Below are positions 1-10,158 of a DNA stretch of 64,000 bases, one piece after another. The notes under the pieces are model-generated. The model was not told the origin of the DNA. It saw only the letters and a program-made list of their open reading frames with translations, and searched no databases. Positions within the stretch are counted from its first letter, which is position 1. Every line of letters starts with the position of its first letter. Source of the DNA: JBKCUI01 sp052161625. Lineage in GTDB: Bacteria > Planctomycetota > Planctomycetia > Pirellulales > Pirellulaceae. The position numbers and the translations under genes were made by a program. The stretch lies in assembly GCA_052161625.1 (NCBI GenBank), contig CP197412.1. One strand, given 5' to 3'.

Positions 1-1268
1 AAATGGGATTGGGGAAAACGATGCAGGCGATCACGACCATTCGCATGCTGCTCCTTTCCAACGAACTGAGCAATGTCTTGCTGATATGCCCCAAGCCGCT
101 AGTGACCAACTGGGTACGCGAGTTTCGACAATGGGCGCCCGAGATCCCAGTCGCCGTCTTGGAAGGGGACTCGCATAAACGGCAATGGATTTGGAACAAT
201 CCTCAGGCGCCGGTCAAGATTGCAAACTACGAACTGATGATGCGCGACCGTGATCTGATCGATAGCGGGTCTCTTCAATTCGATCTCGTGGTGCTCGACG
301 AAGCCCAGCGAATCAAGAACCGCAATAGCACTACGAGCGAGATTGTGCGATCGATTCCACGGTCCCGATCTTGGGCTCTTACCGGGACACCGATTGAGAA
401 CTCCGTCGAGGATCTCGTCAGCATCTTCGAATTCCTATCCCCTGGCTACCTGAACGACGACATGCACCTCAAATCCATGGGGAAGGCGACACGGGATTAC
501 GTATTGCGCCGTACTAAAGATAAAGTGCTGACGGATATGCCACCCAAACTGTTTCGGGCAGCGGACCTCGACCTGACACCCGAGCAACGGGCCAGCTACA
601 AGAGCGCCGAGGAGGAAGGGATCATCCAGCTCAATGAAATGGGTGATTCGCTCACGATCCAGCATGTGTTCGAGCTCGTGTTGCGATTGAAGCAAATCTG
701 TAACTTCGATCCTTCGACGGGTGCTTCGGCAAAGTTGGAGAGACTCGAGGCCGATTTGGAGGAAGTGGCAGCGAGCGGGCAAAAGGCGATTATCTTCAGC
801 CAGTGGGTCGAGACGCTCGATGTACTGGCAGAAAAGCTAGCCAAATACAATCCACTCCAATACCACGGCCGCATTGCATCGCATAAGCGAGATGGCGTTA
901 TCGATCGATTCAAGAATGATCCTAACTGCCAAGTGATCTTGATGAGCTATGGAGCTGGGGCCGTCGGTCTGAATTTGCAGTTCTGCCACTATGTCTTTCT
1001 ATTTGATCGCTGGTGGAACCCAGCCGTGGAGGATCAAGCGATCAATCGAGCGCATCGACTTGGCGTGAAGCAGCCAGTCACGGTGACTCGAATGATGTCG
1101 GTCGAAACCATCGAGCAACGCATTCACGATGTGTTAGAAGAAAAGCGGCAGTTGTTTCAATCTCTTTTTGCCGAGACAGGCACACCTGGTAATCTGGGAT
1201 TGAGTCAGAAAGAGATATTTGGACTCTTCGGTCTGTCGATGCCAAAGTTCCAGACAAAGGCCGCTTGA
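1..1268 (+). CDS. SNF2-family DEAD/DEAH-box helicase, 3' part (5' truncated by window)
   Basis: This is the C-terminal 421 residues of a Swi2/Snf2 ATPase of the bacterial HepA/RapA-like type. The gene starts before the window: the first codons read MGLGKT, which is the inside of helicase motif I (DEMGLGKT), and the two leading bases fit a preceding Glu codon. Motif II is DEAQ at about residues 99-102 and motif III is LTGTP at about 126-130. The second RecA-like lobe has GAVGLNLQ and the motif VI region INRAHRLG. The stretch between FLSPGYL and LRRTKDKVL is shorter than usual in bacterial members of the family. Such proteins are ATP-driven translocases on duplex DNA or remodelers of protein-DNA complexes. 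The N-terminal part, often a SWIM zinc finger, is not visible, so the subtype is open. Confidence 0.93.
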   Translation, partial: MGLGKTMQAITTIRMLLLSNELSNVLLICPKPLVTNWVREFRQWAPEIPVAVLEGDSHKRQWIWNNPQAPVKIANYELMMRDRDLIDSGSLQFDLVVLDEAQRIKNRNSTTSEIVRSIPRSRSWALTGTPIENSVEDLVSIFEFLSPGYLNDDMHLKSMGKATRDYVLRRTKDKVLTDMPPKLFRAADLDLTPEQRASYKSAEEEGIIQLNEMGDSLTIQHVFELVLRLKQICNFDPSTGASAKLERLEADLEEVAASGQKAIIFSQWVETLDVLAEKLAKYNPLQYHGRIASHKRDGVIDRFKNDPNCQVILMSYGAGAVGLNLQFCHYVFLFDRWWNPAVEDQAINRAHRLGVKQPVTVTRMMSVETIEQRIHDVLEEKRQLFQSLFAETGTPGNLGLSQKEIFGLFGLSMPKFQTKAA

Positions 1269-1274
1269 TTCCAC

Positions 1275-1310
1275 CCTCCAAATCCCAACGGTCCTCCAAA
1301 TCCCAACGGT
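1275..1310. repeat. 18-bp direct repeat, two tandem copies
   Basis: CCTCCAAATCCCAACGGT occurs twice back to back in the 45-bp space between the convergent helicase and larB genes. It has no dyad symmetry and is probably a simple duplication. Confidence 0.8.
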
Positions 1311-1313
1311 CAC

Positions 1314-2114
1314 CTAGCGCGTTGCGATGAGACCTGCCATATAGGCGCCTTTGAAGCCAGAATCGATGTTCACCACGGCGATGTTGGACGCGCACGCATT
1401 GAGCATGCTGAGCAGAGCGGAGAGCCCTGCGAAGTTGGCACCGTAACCCACGCTGGTCGGGACCGCGATGACGGGGCAGCCGACGTATCCACCGAGCACG
1501 CTTGGCAAGGCTCCTTCCATTCCAGCAACACACACAATCGCTGCCATCGTTTGCAATTCAGGAATCTGAGCCAAAAGTCGATAGGGTCCCGCCACTCCGA
1601 CATCTTGAATCAGTTTGGAAGGGACACCCATCCAAGCCAATGTTTCGATCGCCTCTAACGCAATGGGCTCATCGGTTGTTCCCGCGCTAACGACGGCGAC
1701 TCGGCCCACTCCGCTCTCGCATTCCAATGCATCGTGGCTGCGCGGGGTTGAGTCGCGCCCCACTCGAAACGTTCCAGCGCGATGGTTCCAGCGATGCCAT
1801 GGAAAAACCTCGCTCAAACACCGCACCTGTTCCGGAATGACACGAGTCACCAGCACTTCTGGATGGTTCGCATCATTATGAGCTTCGAGTAAACGAGTCA
1901 CTGCGGTTTGAATGGCTTCGACCGGCTTGCCCGCCCCATAAACCACTTCCGGAAATCCGCACCGTCGTTGACGGTCTCGATCGATCATCACCGAGCCATC
2001 GCTCGGGATCGAGGCATGCAGCACACGTTGTCCCAATTCGAATGGGCTCAGTTCGCCTCGTTCGTATTGTTGAATCCACTCAGAGATCGATTGGGAATTG
2101 TTGTTAGATGCCAT
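1314..2114 (-). CDS. larB: Nickel-pincer cofactor biosynthesis protein LarB
   Basis: The 266-residue protein matches LarB, the NAD-adenylyl carboxylase/hydrolase of nickel-pincer nucleotide synthesis, which has a PurE-like fold in its C-terminal half. Diagnostic segments are VAVVSAGTTDEPIALEA (about residues 139-155), DVGVAGPYRLL, VAGMEGALPSVLGG and AVPTSVGYGANFAGL near the C-terminus. The N-terminal part resembles LarB in its FPEVVYGAGK segment. It lies 9 bp downstream of pcp on the same strand and is probably co-transcribed with it. larC, larE and larA are not in the window, so the cofactor's user enzyme must be elsewhere. Confidence 0.93.
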   Translation of the reverse strand: MASNNNSQSISEWIQQYERGELSPFELGQRVLHASIPSDGSVMIDRDRQRRCGFPEVVYGAGKPVEAIQTAVTRLLEAHNDANHPEVLVTRVIPEQVRCLSEVFPWHRWNHRAGTFRVGRDSTPRSHDALECESGVGRVAVVSAGTTDEPIALEAIETLAWMGVPSKLIQDVGVAGPYRLLAQIPELQTMAAIVCVAGMEGALPSVLGGYVGCPVIAVPTSVGYGANFAGLSALLSMLNACASNIAVVNIDSGFKGAYMAGLIATR

Positions 2115-2123
2115 CGCACTCGT

Positions 2124-2741
2124 TTAAGCAAACTGGGGTTCGTAGTCGTGCGAGTTTATAAGATCCACGACGAGGCCGATAGCCTCAGCGGCTTGCTCTC
2201 GTGGCATGGAGGGGAACTCGCGACTCGAACGGAGCACTTGCTCGGGCGTTAAAGGGATGTGCATGAAACCGACTGGGCATCGGAGCTGATGGTGGGAGTA
2301 CCACAAATGGCTCAGGTACATCACCGCGTTGCAGAGATACGTCCCCGCGTGAAAGGAAATCGAGCAAGGGATCCGATTTTGCAGCAATGCCCTCTTCCAG
2401 AGATCCAGTGGAAAGTCGGTACGAAATGCCACTGGACCTGCAGAAGTGATCGGGCCAAAAAACTCGCCTTGGGATTCCGTCATGCCGGCGACGTTCAGAG
2501 CGATCGCTTCCAACTGGATCCGACTTGCACCCGGCGATTGTCCCAAATGGAGAACCGCGTCGAATCCCTTCGATAAATCCTTGAACAACCGCTCCTGCAG
2601 GGAAGGAAGATCGACGGGGTATCTGCGAGTCGTAACGCCTTCGATCGCCCCTCGACTCTCTAAGAGGCAAATCAACGCCTCCCAGCTGGAATTCTGGTCC
2701 CAGCTGTCGTAGGGTTCAAAGGCGGTGAGCAGGATTCGCAC
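2124..2741 (-). CDS. pcp: Pyrrolidone-carboxylate peptidase-like protein (peptidase C15)
   Basis: A protein of 205 residues, close to the usual Pcp length of about 215. It begins LLTAFEPYDSW, the C15 N-terminal motif (normally TGFEPFGG). The catalytic triad can be placed: Glu in QLEAIALN (about residue 78), Cys in GTYLCNAVMY (about 138) and His in GFMHIPLTPEQ (about 161). The enzyme removes N-terminal pyroglutamate from peptides in the cytoplasm. The N-terminal motif and several surrounding residues are divergent, so the substrate could be altered. It is first in a pcp-larB pair and divergent from the LRR gene. Confidence 0.85.
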   Translation of the reverse strand: MRILLTAFEPYDSWDQNSSWEALICLLESRGAIEGVTTRRYPVDLPSLQERLFKDLSKGFDAVLHLGQSPGASRIQLEAIALNVAGMTESQGEFFGPITSAGPVAFRTDFPLDLWKRALLQNRIPCSISFHAGTYLCNAVMYLSHLWYSHHQLRCPVGFMHIPLTPEQVLRSSREFPSMPREQAAEAIGLVVDLINSHDYEPQFA

Positions 2742-2932
2742 TTGGGCCTCAATTTCAAAGGAAGATTGCCAATAGGTTATACCCGTTTTAGTTCAAAAAA
2801 TCGTCGAGACAGCCCCTGCAACCCGAACAACCCTGGAATTGCCCACTTCGTTCATATAAAGTGAGTGTCAGTCTGGATAACACGGTTTTTCAGCCTCCTA
2901 CCTCCCAACTCCCCTCCGAAAGCGTTTTCAGG

Positions 2933-3793
2933 ATGATTCGATCACTCGCCACGCAAGCAATCTCTGGCCTCGCGTACGCGGTCTACTCCCTCGCCATCGC
3001 CTTGACCGTAAACCAAGGCTCGAGCTTGATCGCGCAAGACGTTTTTCCCGACAAGGCCTTGGAAGCCGCCGTCCGCTGGGAGGTTTTCGAAAAGCGTTAC
3101 AACAGCGAACCGATCAAAGCGGAGGACGTGAAAAACATCTCGCAGGTCGTCGCCCGAGGCAAGGGCATCAAAAGCTTGGAAGGACTGCAACACTGCAAAG
3201 CCTTGATGAAGCTCGATCTGGCAAACAATGAGATTTCTGACTTGGCTCCGATCTCGGAGTTGAAACAATTGCAGTCGATCGACTTGTCCGGAAACCAAAT
3301 TGAAAATGTTGGCCCGATTGCTGGCCTCAAACAGTCGCAATACTTGCAAGTGTCAAAAAACAAAATCGCCGATTTGACCCCTATCAAGGACCTAACGAAC
3401 CTGAATTCCCTTTACCTCAACGACAATCAGATCAAATCATTGGAACACGTCGCTGCCCTGAAGAAATTGTGGACGCTGCAAGCGGCCGGGAACCCCATTG
3501 AAAACGCCAACGCGATCTCGGATCTCCGAGGATTGAAGACGCTGAACCTGACGGGTTGCGGACTTAAAAAAGTGGAATTCTTAAAGGGAGTCAAGGAGTT
3601 GAGTTTGCTCATGTTAGACAAAAACCCCATCGAATCACTCGATCCACTTGTGGAAGTTTGCGAGGCGGATACGGCCCGTCGATTCGCACCTTTCCTTCGA
3701 CTCTACCTCGATGCAAAAGTCGCGGGCGATTTGAACGCGGCCATCGATCGGCTCAAGAAAGTTGGAGTCCGCATCAACCCCGAGAAACGATAA
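2933..3793 (+). CDS. Exported leucine-rich-repeat protein (internalin-like LRRs)
   Basis: A GTG at 2861 also opens this frame, but ATG 2933 is the better start because it places a hydrophobic signal-like segment (AISGLAYAVYSLAIALTV) at the N-terminus. The mature part has about six 22-residue LRRs of the internalin/SDS22 type, for example LMKLDLANNEISDLAPISEL and LNSLYLNDNQIKSLEHVAAL. They are preceded by a short region beginning FPDKALEAAVRWEVF, which resembles the cap found before LRRs in many bacterial proteins. It is probably a periplasmic or surface binding protein with unknown ligand. The next gene starts at the base after its stop codon, so the two are very likely translated together. 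Confidence 0.8.
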   Translation: MIRSLATQAISGLAYAVYSLAIALTVNQGSSLIAQDVFPDKALEAAVRWEVFEKRYNSEPIKAEDVKNISQVVARGKGIKSLEGLQHCKALMKLDLANNEISDLAPISELKQLQSIDLSGNQIENVGPIAGLKQSQYLQVSKNKIADLTPIKDLTNLNSLYLNDNQIKSLEHVAALKKLWTLQAAGNPIENANAISDLRGLKTLNLTGCGLKKVEFLKGVKELSLLMLDKNPIESLDPLVEVCEADTARRFAPFLRLYLDAKVAGDLNAAIDRLKKVGVRINPEKR

Positions 3794-5233
3794 ATGCGAC
3801 GTTCCACACGAACTATCCTGTTGCTAGGCATGGCCGTTCCTTTCGGCGATTCGCTTCTCGCACGCGCTGAGGAAGAGCCAATCGTCAAAACAGAAAACGA
3901 ACAGGAAGCTCGTATCCGGTTTATTCCTCGCTCCGACGAGCAAGCCGCTGTGGATATGGAAAAACTTCGCTACGCACTGAGTCAATCCATCGACTCGCGA
4001 GGTCCTATCGATCCCCTTGCAGACTATGCGAAACAGCCTGCTGCGCCTGCGTCCAATAAAAAGTCCAAGTCCAGTGATGCGGATGCAAAGCAAACTCCCC
4101 AACTGAAACGCGAACAAGGTGGTGAGTATCGTTCTCCTCGGATCGCGTGGGAATCCAGCGTCGATCTTTCTCGTTTGCTAAGCCAACCAGAAAGCACCCG
4201 TGATACAGCAAGGTCCGACCGCTCGGTGGTTTCCGAACTCGCTACTGCTCCTCGCGCGGTCGCCAAGTCGGATGGTTTCAGATCCGCTCGATTTGAAAAC
4301 GATTCCGAAGCGGCCCAAATCCCCAAGGTCGACGATGCGGTCACTTATGCATCCGCTAATGGTCCCGCGCTGGGCTCTGTCGATCGAACCTCTCGCTTCC
4401 AGGAAATTCCTTTTGGCTCCCAAGGAACTCCCATTGCGCCGATTCCTGGATCTTCGACTCCCAACTTAGGTGCCACCAATCCATCCATCCCCGGCGTCTA
4501 CCCACCGACTGGCGTCTATCCACCCACTGGTGTTTACCCACCTTCCGTTGTTTATCCTCCATCCACACCAACGATTCCATCCACATCGGCCGGCCCAATA
4601 GGCGTTTACCCGGCCCCGGCACCTTACGATCCAGGAGCATCGGTTGTCCCCGGCATCGTACCGACTCCGTCCCCTGGCATGGTGACGGGGCCGAGCGTGG
4701 TGCCGAACACCGGGTTGGGTACTGGGGTCGTGATGCCAGCTCCCCCAGCGACATATATCCCCTCTGTTCCTAACTACGGAACTCCCGTCGCTGGTTCTCC
4801 ATCGTTCCCGACCTATCCGGCGATCCCTTACACGCCAGCGATACCCGTTTCGAGCCAACCTCCAAGGTACGCGGCGAACGAATCGACCTACGTAACGAGC
4901 GAACCTTTTGTCAGTTCCCCGCCCCGGCAAATCGACGCGCGATTTATGGTCTCGCCAACGTTGTTTCGACCAGCAGCTGACTGCAACACGTGTGGCACCA
5001 CCCCACGTCCCTATGCACCCGGCCCTTCGATGCCAAGCGGGACGCCCATGAGCTACGCGCCGCCGACTTACTACCCTTATTCCTACAATGGCTACAATTC
5101 CGGCTACCGCAGCTTGATCGGATTCGGGCAGAACGTGTCTCTTGCACAAGTAGGCCGAGGACTTTACGGTCAGCCCACTGCTTACATGCCAAACCAGCCG
5201 TTTCGCAATTTCCTTCGTTATCTATTTCCATAA
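3794..5233 (+). CDS. Exported proline-rich low-complexity protein
   Basis: A protein of 479 residues with an N-terminal signal sequence (TILLLGMAVPFGDSLLARA). A charged region follows to about residue 200, then a long Pro/Gly/Tyr/Ser-rich region. Near residues 232-260 there are tandem repeats of the type GVYPPT. The C-terminus is Tyr/Gly-rich (TYYPYSYNGYNSGYRSL). No catalytic domain is recognisable. The start ATG abuts the stop codon of the LRR gene, so both are probably made as a pair. The composition suggests an extended envelope or surface protein. Function unknown. Confidence 0.75.
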   Translation: MRRSTRTILLLGMAVPFGDSLLARAEEEPIVKTENEQEARIRFIPRSDEQAAVDMEKLRYALSQSIDSRGPIDPLADYAKQPAAPASNKKSKSSDADAKQTPQLKREQGGEYRSPRIAWESSVDLSRLLSQPESTRDTARSDRSVVSELATAPRAVAKSDGFRSARFENDSEAAQIPKVDDAVTYASANGPALGSVDRTSRFQEIPFGSQGTPIAPIPGSSTPNLGATNPSIPGVYPPTGVYPPTGVYPPSVVYPPSTPTIPSTSAGPIGVYPAPAPYDPGASVVPGIVPTPSPGMVTGPSVVPNTGLGTGVVMPAPPATYIPSVPNYGTPVAGSPSFPTYPAIPYTPAIPVSSQPPRYAANESTYVTSEPFVSSPPRQIDARFMVSPTLFRPAADCNTCGTTPRPYAPGPSMPSGTPMSYAPPTYYPYSYNGYNSGYRSLIGFGQNVSLAQVGRGLYGQPTAYMPNQPFRNFLRYLFP

Positions 5234-5263
5234 TCCGCATTGCATTGAGAAGTTGTTGAGGGG

Positions 5264-6448
5264 ATGCGTCACTATCTCGATCACGCGGCGACGAGTTGGC
5301 CTAAGGCACCGAGCGTTCTCACGGCGGTCGACCATTATCTTCGAGAGTGCGGAGCGGCAGCCGGACGGGGCACTTACCGTACAGCGCTCGATGCGGAAAA
5401 GTGGATTCACCAAACGCGTGTCGCATTGGCAGAACGAATTGGTTGCGGTTCTCCTCTCGACATCGCCTTTTGTAGCAATGGCACGCAGGCTCTGAACGCA
5501 GCCATCTTCGGGTTGGCACTCCGAGCATACGAAACCCAATCCCCCTGCCATGTGCTTACCACCGCCACGGAGCATAACAGTGTTCTTCGCCCTTTAGCGC
5601 TCGCCCAACAGCGAGGCTGGTTGACTTGGGATTCGATCCCGTGCGATGAAACCGGCATTGTCTCCTTGGAGGACGCCGAACAAGCGGTTACACCGGAGAC
5701 TCGGTGGATCGTTGTGAATCATGTTTCGAACGTAACCGGTGCGATCCAGCCGATCAAGGCTTGGAGAGAATTGGCGGATCGTCATGGAATCAACCTCATG
5801 GTCGATGGTGCACAGAGTGTCGGAATGATGCCATGGGAAATACCCGCTTCGCGCATCGACATTCTCGCAGCCCCTTGTCACAAGGGGCTTGGGTCGATCC
5901 TCGGCTGCGCGTTCCTCGCTGTGCCCCCCAAGGTACAACAGGAATTAGCTCCTCTTTGGATCGGAGGGACGGGGTCTTCGAGCGACGCGATCACCGGCGA
6001 ATTCGGCTGGCTTGAAACGGTGGAATCCGGGAATCGAAACCTCCCTGCCATCGTTTCGCTCCGCGCATCGTTGCAAAACGAGCAAATGGAAGTACTCGAA
6101 CATTGGGAGCCGTGGGTCGAGCGTATCCTGGATGCGATTCGCGCCAGCCATCGGCTCCGATTAATCGGACCGGACACCTCCTCGTTGAACGCAAGATTGC
6201 CTGTAATCAGCATCGCGCCGCATGTTGAGGAAGCAAGCCCCGGCAAATGCCAAGAATGGGCCTTGATGCTGGAAAACATGCTCGGCATCGAATGCCGCGC
6301 CGGGTTTCACTGCGCGGGCAAAATTCACGAACATTTAGGAACCATCGCCTCCGGCGGAACGCTCCGTTTCAGTCTGGGTCATACAACCAGTGAGGCCGAC
6401 ATCGACGCCGCGTGCGAAGGAATTCGACTTCTCAACGAAGGCTTCTGA
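5264..6448 (+). CDS. Cysteine desulfurase-like class V aminotransferase
   Basis: A PLP enzyme of the NifS/SufS superfamily with 394 residues. It begins RHYLDHAATSWPKAP, the usual YLDNAATS start. The PLP lysine is in PCHKGLGSILG (about residue 207) and ATEHNSVLRPL is the cofactor-stacking His segment. GFHCAGKIHEHLGT near the C-terminus aligns with the mobile-loop Cys of group II desulfurases (G-x-H-C). The closest type appears to be the stand-alone 'cysteine desulfurase family protein' group rather than housekeeping IscS. No iron-sulfur scaffold gene is adjacent, so its sulfur acceptor is unknown. Confidence 0.85.
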   Translation: MRHYLDHAATSWPKAPSVLTAVDHYLRECGAAAGRGTYRTALDAEKWIHQTRVALAERIGCGSPLDIAFCSNGTQALNAAIFGLALRAYETQSPCHVLTTATEHNSVLRPLALAQQRGWLTWDSIPCDETGIVSLEDAEQAVTPETRWIVVNHVSNVTGAIQPIKAWRELADRHGINLMVDGAQSVGMMPWEIPASRIDILAAPCHKGLGSILGCAFLAVPPKVQQELAPLWIGGTGSSSDAITGEFGWLETVESGNRNLPAIVSLRASLQNEQMEVLEHWEPWVERILDAIRASHRLRLIGPDTSSLNARLPVISIAPHVEEASPGKCQEWALMLENMLGIECRAGFHCAGKIHEHLGTIASGGTLRFSLGHTTSEADIDAACEGIRLLNEGF

Positions 6449-6595
6449 TTGATCGGAGAGAACACCAAAAATTTCTCGCCCAAGATATACTCGTGGTTTT
6501 CGAAGTAGTTCCCATCGAACTCCCCTGTCTTCCATCAGCGTCCGATTAAACCTAGGCGTCTGAAACGACGCTAGAAACCATCGCTAAAGAATCCC

Positions 6596-7375
6596 ATGAG
6601 CAGCGACAACCCGTACTATGCGAGCGAACAGCCACCCGTCGCTTCGCCGGTTTTTCAAAACGAAGCGTTCCTACCGATCGATGCGCTCGATTTCGGAAGG
6701 ATGATCAAGTCGCCGTTCCAGAGTCCAAACTGGCTCGTCAATTTGTTTTGGATGTTCATCATGGAGATCCTTGCGTTGTTCGTCGTTGGAAACATCATCT
6801 ACCTTGGATACGCTGGGGAGGTGGCGATCGCCCGGAGCGGGGGACGAACACGGAATTGGCCCGACTTTCAACTGGAAAGACTTACAGAGTATTTGCTGCG
6901 CGGACTATGGCCCTTTTTGTGGCAGATGATTGGATTCGCAGCGATGTCGATCCTCGTCGGAATACCTGTTTCCCTCGGCGCGATTGCGACAGCGGCTCTC
7001 GCTGATGGCGGTCCTCCTTTCTTTGCGATCCTTTCCGGAGTCACCACGGGGGCGATTGGGTTTCTTGCGATGGTAGCAGCAAGCTACGTATTGTTTGCCG
7101 TGACGTTGAAGAGTCTGTTGGCGAATGACTTCATGGCAGGGATGGATGTCATTTTCATCAAAGCATTTTGCGTGAACATGGTCTTCACCATGCTGCTCGC
7201 AGTCCTTTACTTTTTTATCATTTCGATGGTTGCGACGTTGCTCGGAACCCTGTTGTGTCTTGTGGGTCTCTTTTTGGTCTCGCCTGTACTGCGATTGATC
7301 ACTTGCGACTTCCTGGCCCAGATCCATGACATCCACCTCAGTCGCGGCGGACCCTCTGCATTCCCACTGATCTGA
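6596..7375 (+). CDS. Polytopic membrane protein, DUF4013-like
   Basis: A protein of 259 residues with a polar N-terminus of about 40 residues and five or six hydrophobic segments. The segment LGYAGEVAIARSGGRTRNWP resembles the DUF4013 signature (GY, then Gly-rich, then W/LP and aromatic residues). The C-terminus is short and cytoplasmic. Function unknown. It is flanked by a 147-bp spacer upstream and converges on the sulfatase-like gene 17 bp downstream. Confidence 0.75.
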   Translation: MSSDNPYYASEQPPVASPVFQNEAFLPIDALDFGRMIKSPFQSPNWLVNLFWMFIMEILALFVVGNIIYLGYAGEVAIARSGGRTRNWPDFQLERLTEYLLRGLWPFLWQMIGFAAMSILVGIPVSLGAIATAALADGGPPFFAILSGVTTGAIGFLAMVAASYVLFAVTLKSLLANDFMAGMDVIFIKAFCVNMVFTMLLAVLYFFIISMVATLLGTLLCLVGLFLVSPVLRLITCDFLAQIHDIHLSRGGPSAFPLI

Positions 7376-7392
7376 TCAATGCCTGGACCTGA

Positions 7393-8835
<1,443 letters not shown>

Positions 8836-8883
8836 GGGTTCGAACCAATAAGAGGTGCCGGCAATTCCATTCTTCTACCATTA

Positions 8884-8899
8884 TGTTGGTCGACCAACA
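8884..8899. promoter_or_regulatory. 16-bp perfect palindrome, possible operator
   Basis: TGTTGGTCGACCAACA lies about 48 bp upstream of the start of the sulfatase-like gene and just downstream of the DUF3365 gene. Position and symmetry fit a repressor site for the sulfatase-like gene. No regulator is assigned, and a chance palindrome is not excluded. Confidence 0.4.
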
Positions 8900-8994
8900 A
8901 CCTCTCCCTTTTGGATGAAGGGGACGGAAAGCTAGCTTCCCATTTTTTGAGAAGTGGGTTGTCATCGCGGCGCCATCGCTGCTCTAAACTTGGA

Positions 8995-9546
8995 TCACGG
9001 AGCCACTTCTTGCAACGGAATCTTGTATCCCAAGGCACCGATCGCTTTTCCTTTGGGAACATCGGCATAAACTTGATGGCAGATAACGCACTTGTCCATG
9101 ACGACGGGGATCGCTGTGGCGGCCAGCAAGAAGCGTTTCCCCTCTTCCGATACGACCTCTTCGTATTGCGGGGCACCGTCCAAAATCTTCTTCATAGCTC
9201 GTTTTTCGAAGCCTTCTTTGGGCTCGTTGTCCGGGTTGTAAGGATCGCCCGTTCCGTCGATCAAACGAACCTCGTGCCATTTTTTGGCTTGGATTGCATC
9301 AAACAGTTTTTTGAACGCGGTTCCAGCGGGTATCGAATCCTTGTTGTCCACGTAATGGGTCGTAATCAGGACAATGCTGGTTTTGTAAATGTCATCCAGC
9401 ATCGCCAATTCCCTTTTGGCCTGCCGAAGTGCGTAGTCCTGCTTCTTCGACTCTTGTGCGGAAGTCTTTGTCGCAAGCTGACTTCCGCCGAACAGGGCCA
9501 GCCCGAATCCAGCCACTACCGTCAAGAAAACTCCAAATCGTCTCAT
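8995..9546 (-). CDS. Exported DUF3365 (Tll0287-like) mono-heme protein
   Basis: A protein of 183 residues with a signal peptide (FGVFLTVVAGFGLALFGGSQLATKTSAQ split by a Gly-rich core). A single heme-c motif CVICH sits near residue 158. The region RAMKKILDGAPQYEE and the placement of CxxCH close to the C-terminus fit the DUF3365/Tll0287-like sensor fold. Such domains bind heme and sense gases or redox state, either alone or fused to kinases. It stands alone here, in the periplasm, and is divergent from an Rrf2-type regulator. Confidence 0.8.
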   Translation of the reverse strand: MRRFGVFLTVVAGFGLALFGGSQLATKTSAQESKKQDYALRQAKRELAMLDDIYKTSIVLITTHYVDNKDSIPAGTAFKKLFDAIQAKKWHEVRLIDGTGDPYNPDNEPKEGFEKRAMKKILDGAPQYEEVVSEEGKRFLLAATAIPVVMDKCVICHQVYADVPKGKAIGALGYKIPLQEVAP

Positions 9547-9605
9547 TCCACACCTCGCATTACCTTGGGGTTCACCGATAATCCAACGTTTCCTACGCCC
9601 GAGAG

Positions 9606-9631
9606 AAAACTAGACCCGAAGGTCTTGTTTT
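9606..9631. promoter_or_regulatory. 26-bp inverted repeat between DUF3365 and rrf2 genes
   Basis: AAAACTAGACC, CGAA, GGTCTTGTTTT: two 11-nt arms with a single mismatch around a 4-nt centre, about 50 bp upstream of the Rrf2 start and 60 bp upstream of the heme-protein start. It is well placed to be the operator of the adjacent Rrf2 regulator acting on both genes. On the minus-strand transcript it would fold into a stem closed by a C(UUCG)G tetraloop, so a 5'-UTR RNA hairpin or attenuator is the alternative. Confidence 0.55.
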
Positions 9632-9682
9632 GAGCTTAGCCCGCTCTTTAGGAGATGTCAATGTCCTCTTTTGGAGGGTTTT

Positions 9683-10117
9683 ATGTTTTCGCAGACGGTT
9701 GAGTACGCATTGCGGGCCGTGATGCACCTATCGCAGTTTCCGGGGGAGCCCCAGAGAACGGCGGTGATTGCCGAAAGGACCAAAGTGCCTCTCGCTTACT
9801 TGACGAAGGTTCTTCAAGGACTGCAGCGTGAGGGGATCGTTCGGTTGCAACGAGGAATCGGGGGTGGGGTGACACTCGCGATTCCTTCGACCGAACTGAC
9901 GATTCTGCGAGTCGTCAACGCGGTGGAGCCGATCCCGAGAATCGAATCTTGTCCGCTTCATCTGGCCTCCCATGGCAAGCGACTTTGCTCTCTTCATAGT
10001 AAGATGGATGACGCATTGCGCAGAACGGAAGAAGCGTTTGGATCCACCACTCTCGCTGATTTGCTTGCGGACCCCAACCCCAGCAAAGCCCTCTGTGACG
10101 GGCCGGCATTACCCTAG
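9683..10117 (+). CDS. Rrf2-family transcriptional regulator
   Basis: A protein of 144 residues from ATG 9683, which is preceded by GGAGGG with 4 nt spacing; a TTG at 9671 also opens the frame. The winged helix is typical of Rrf2 (FSQTVEYALRAVMHL, PLAYLTKVLQGL, RLQRGIGGGVTLA). The sensor region has Cys90 and Cys102 but lacks the middle Cys of the classic three-Cys Fe-S set of NsrR/IscR; Cys138 is far away. It could still hold a cluster with a non-Cys ligand (several His are near) or be cluster-free. The likely target is the divergent heme-protein gene through the dyad between them. Confidence 0.9.
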   Translation: MFSQTVEYALRAVMHLSQFPGEPQRTAVIAERTKVPLAYLTKVLQGLQREGIVRLQRGIGGGVTLAIPSTELTILRVVNAVEPIPRIESCPLHLASHGKRLCSLHSKMDDALRRTEEAFGSTTLADLLADPNPSKALCDGPALP

Positions 10118-10158
10118 CCGCTACTCCACCATTCCTCCCGCCGATCGACTTGACCGTT

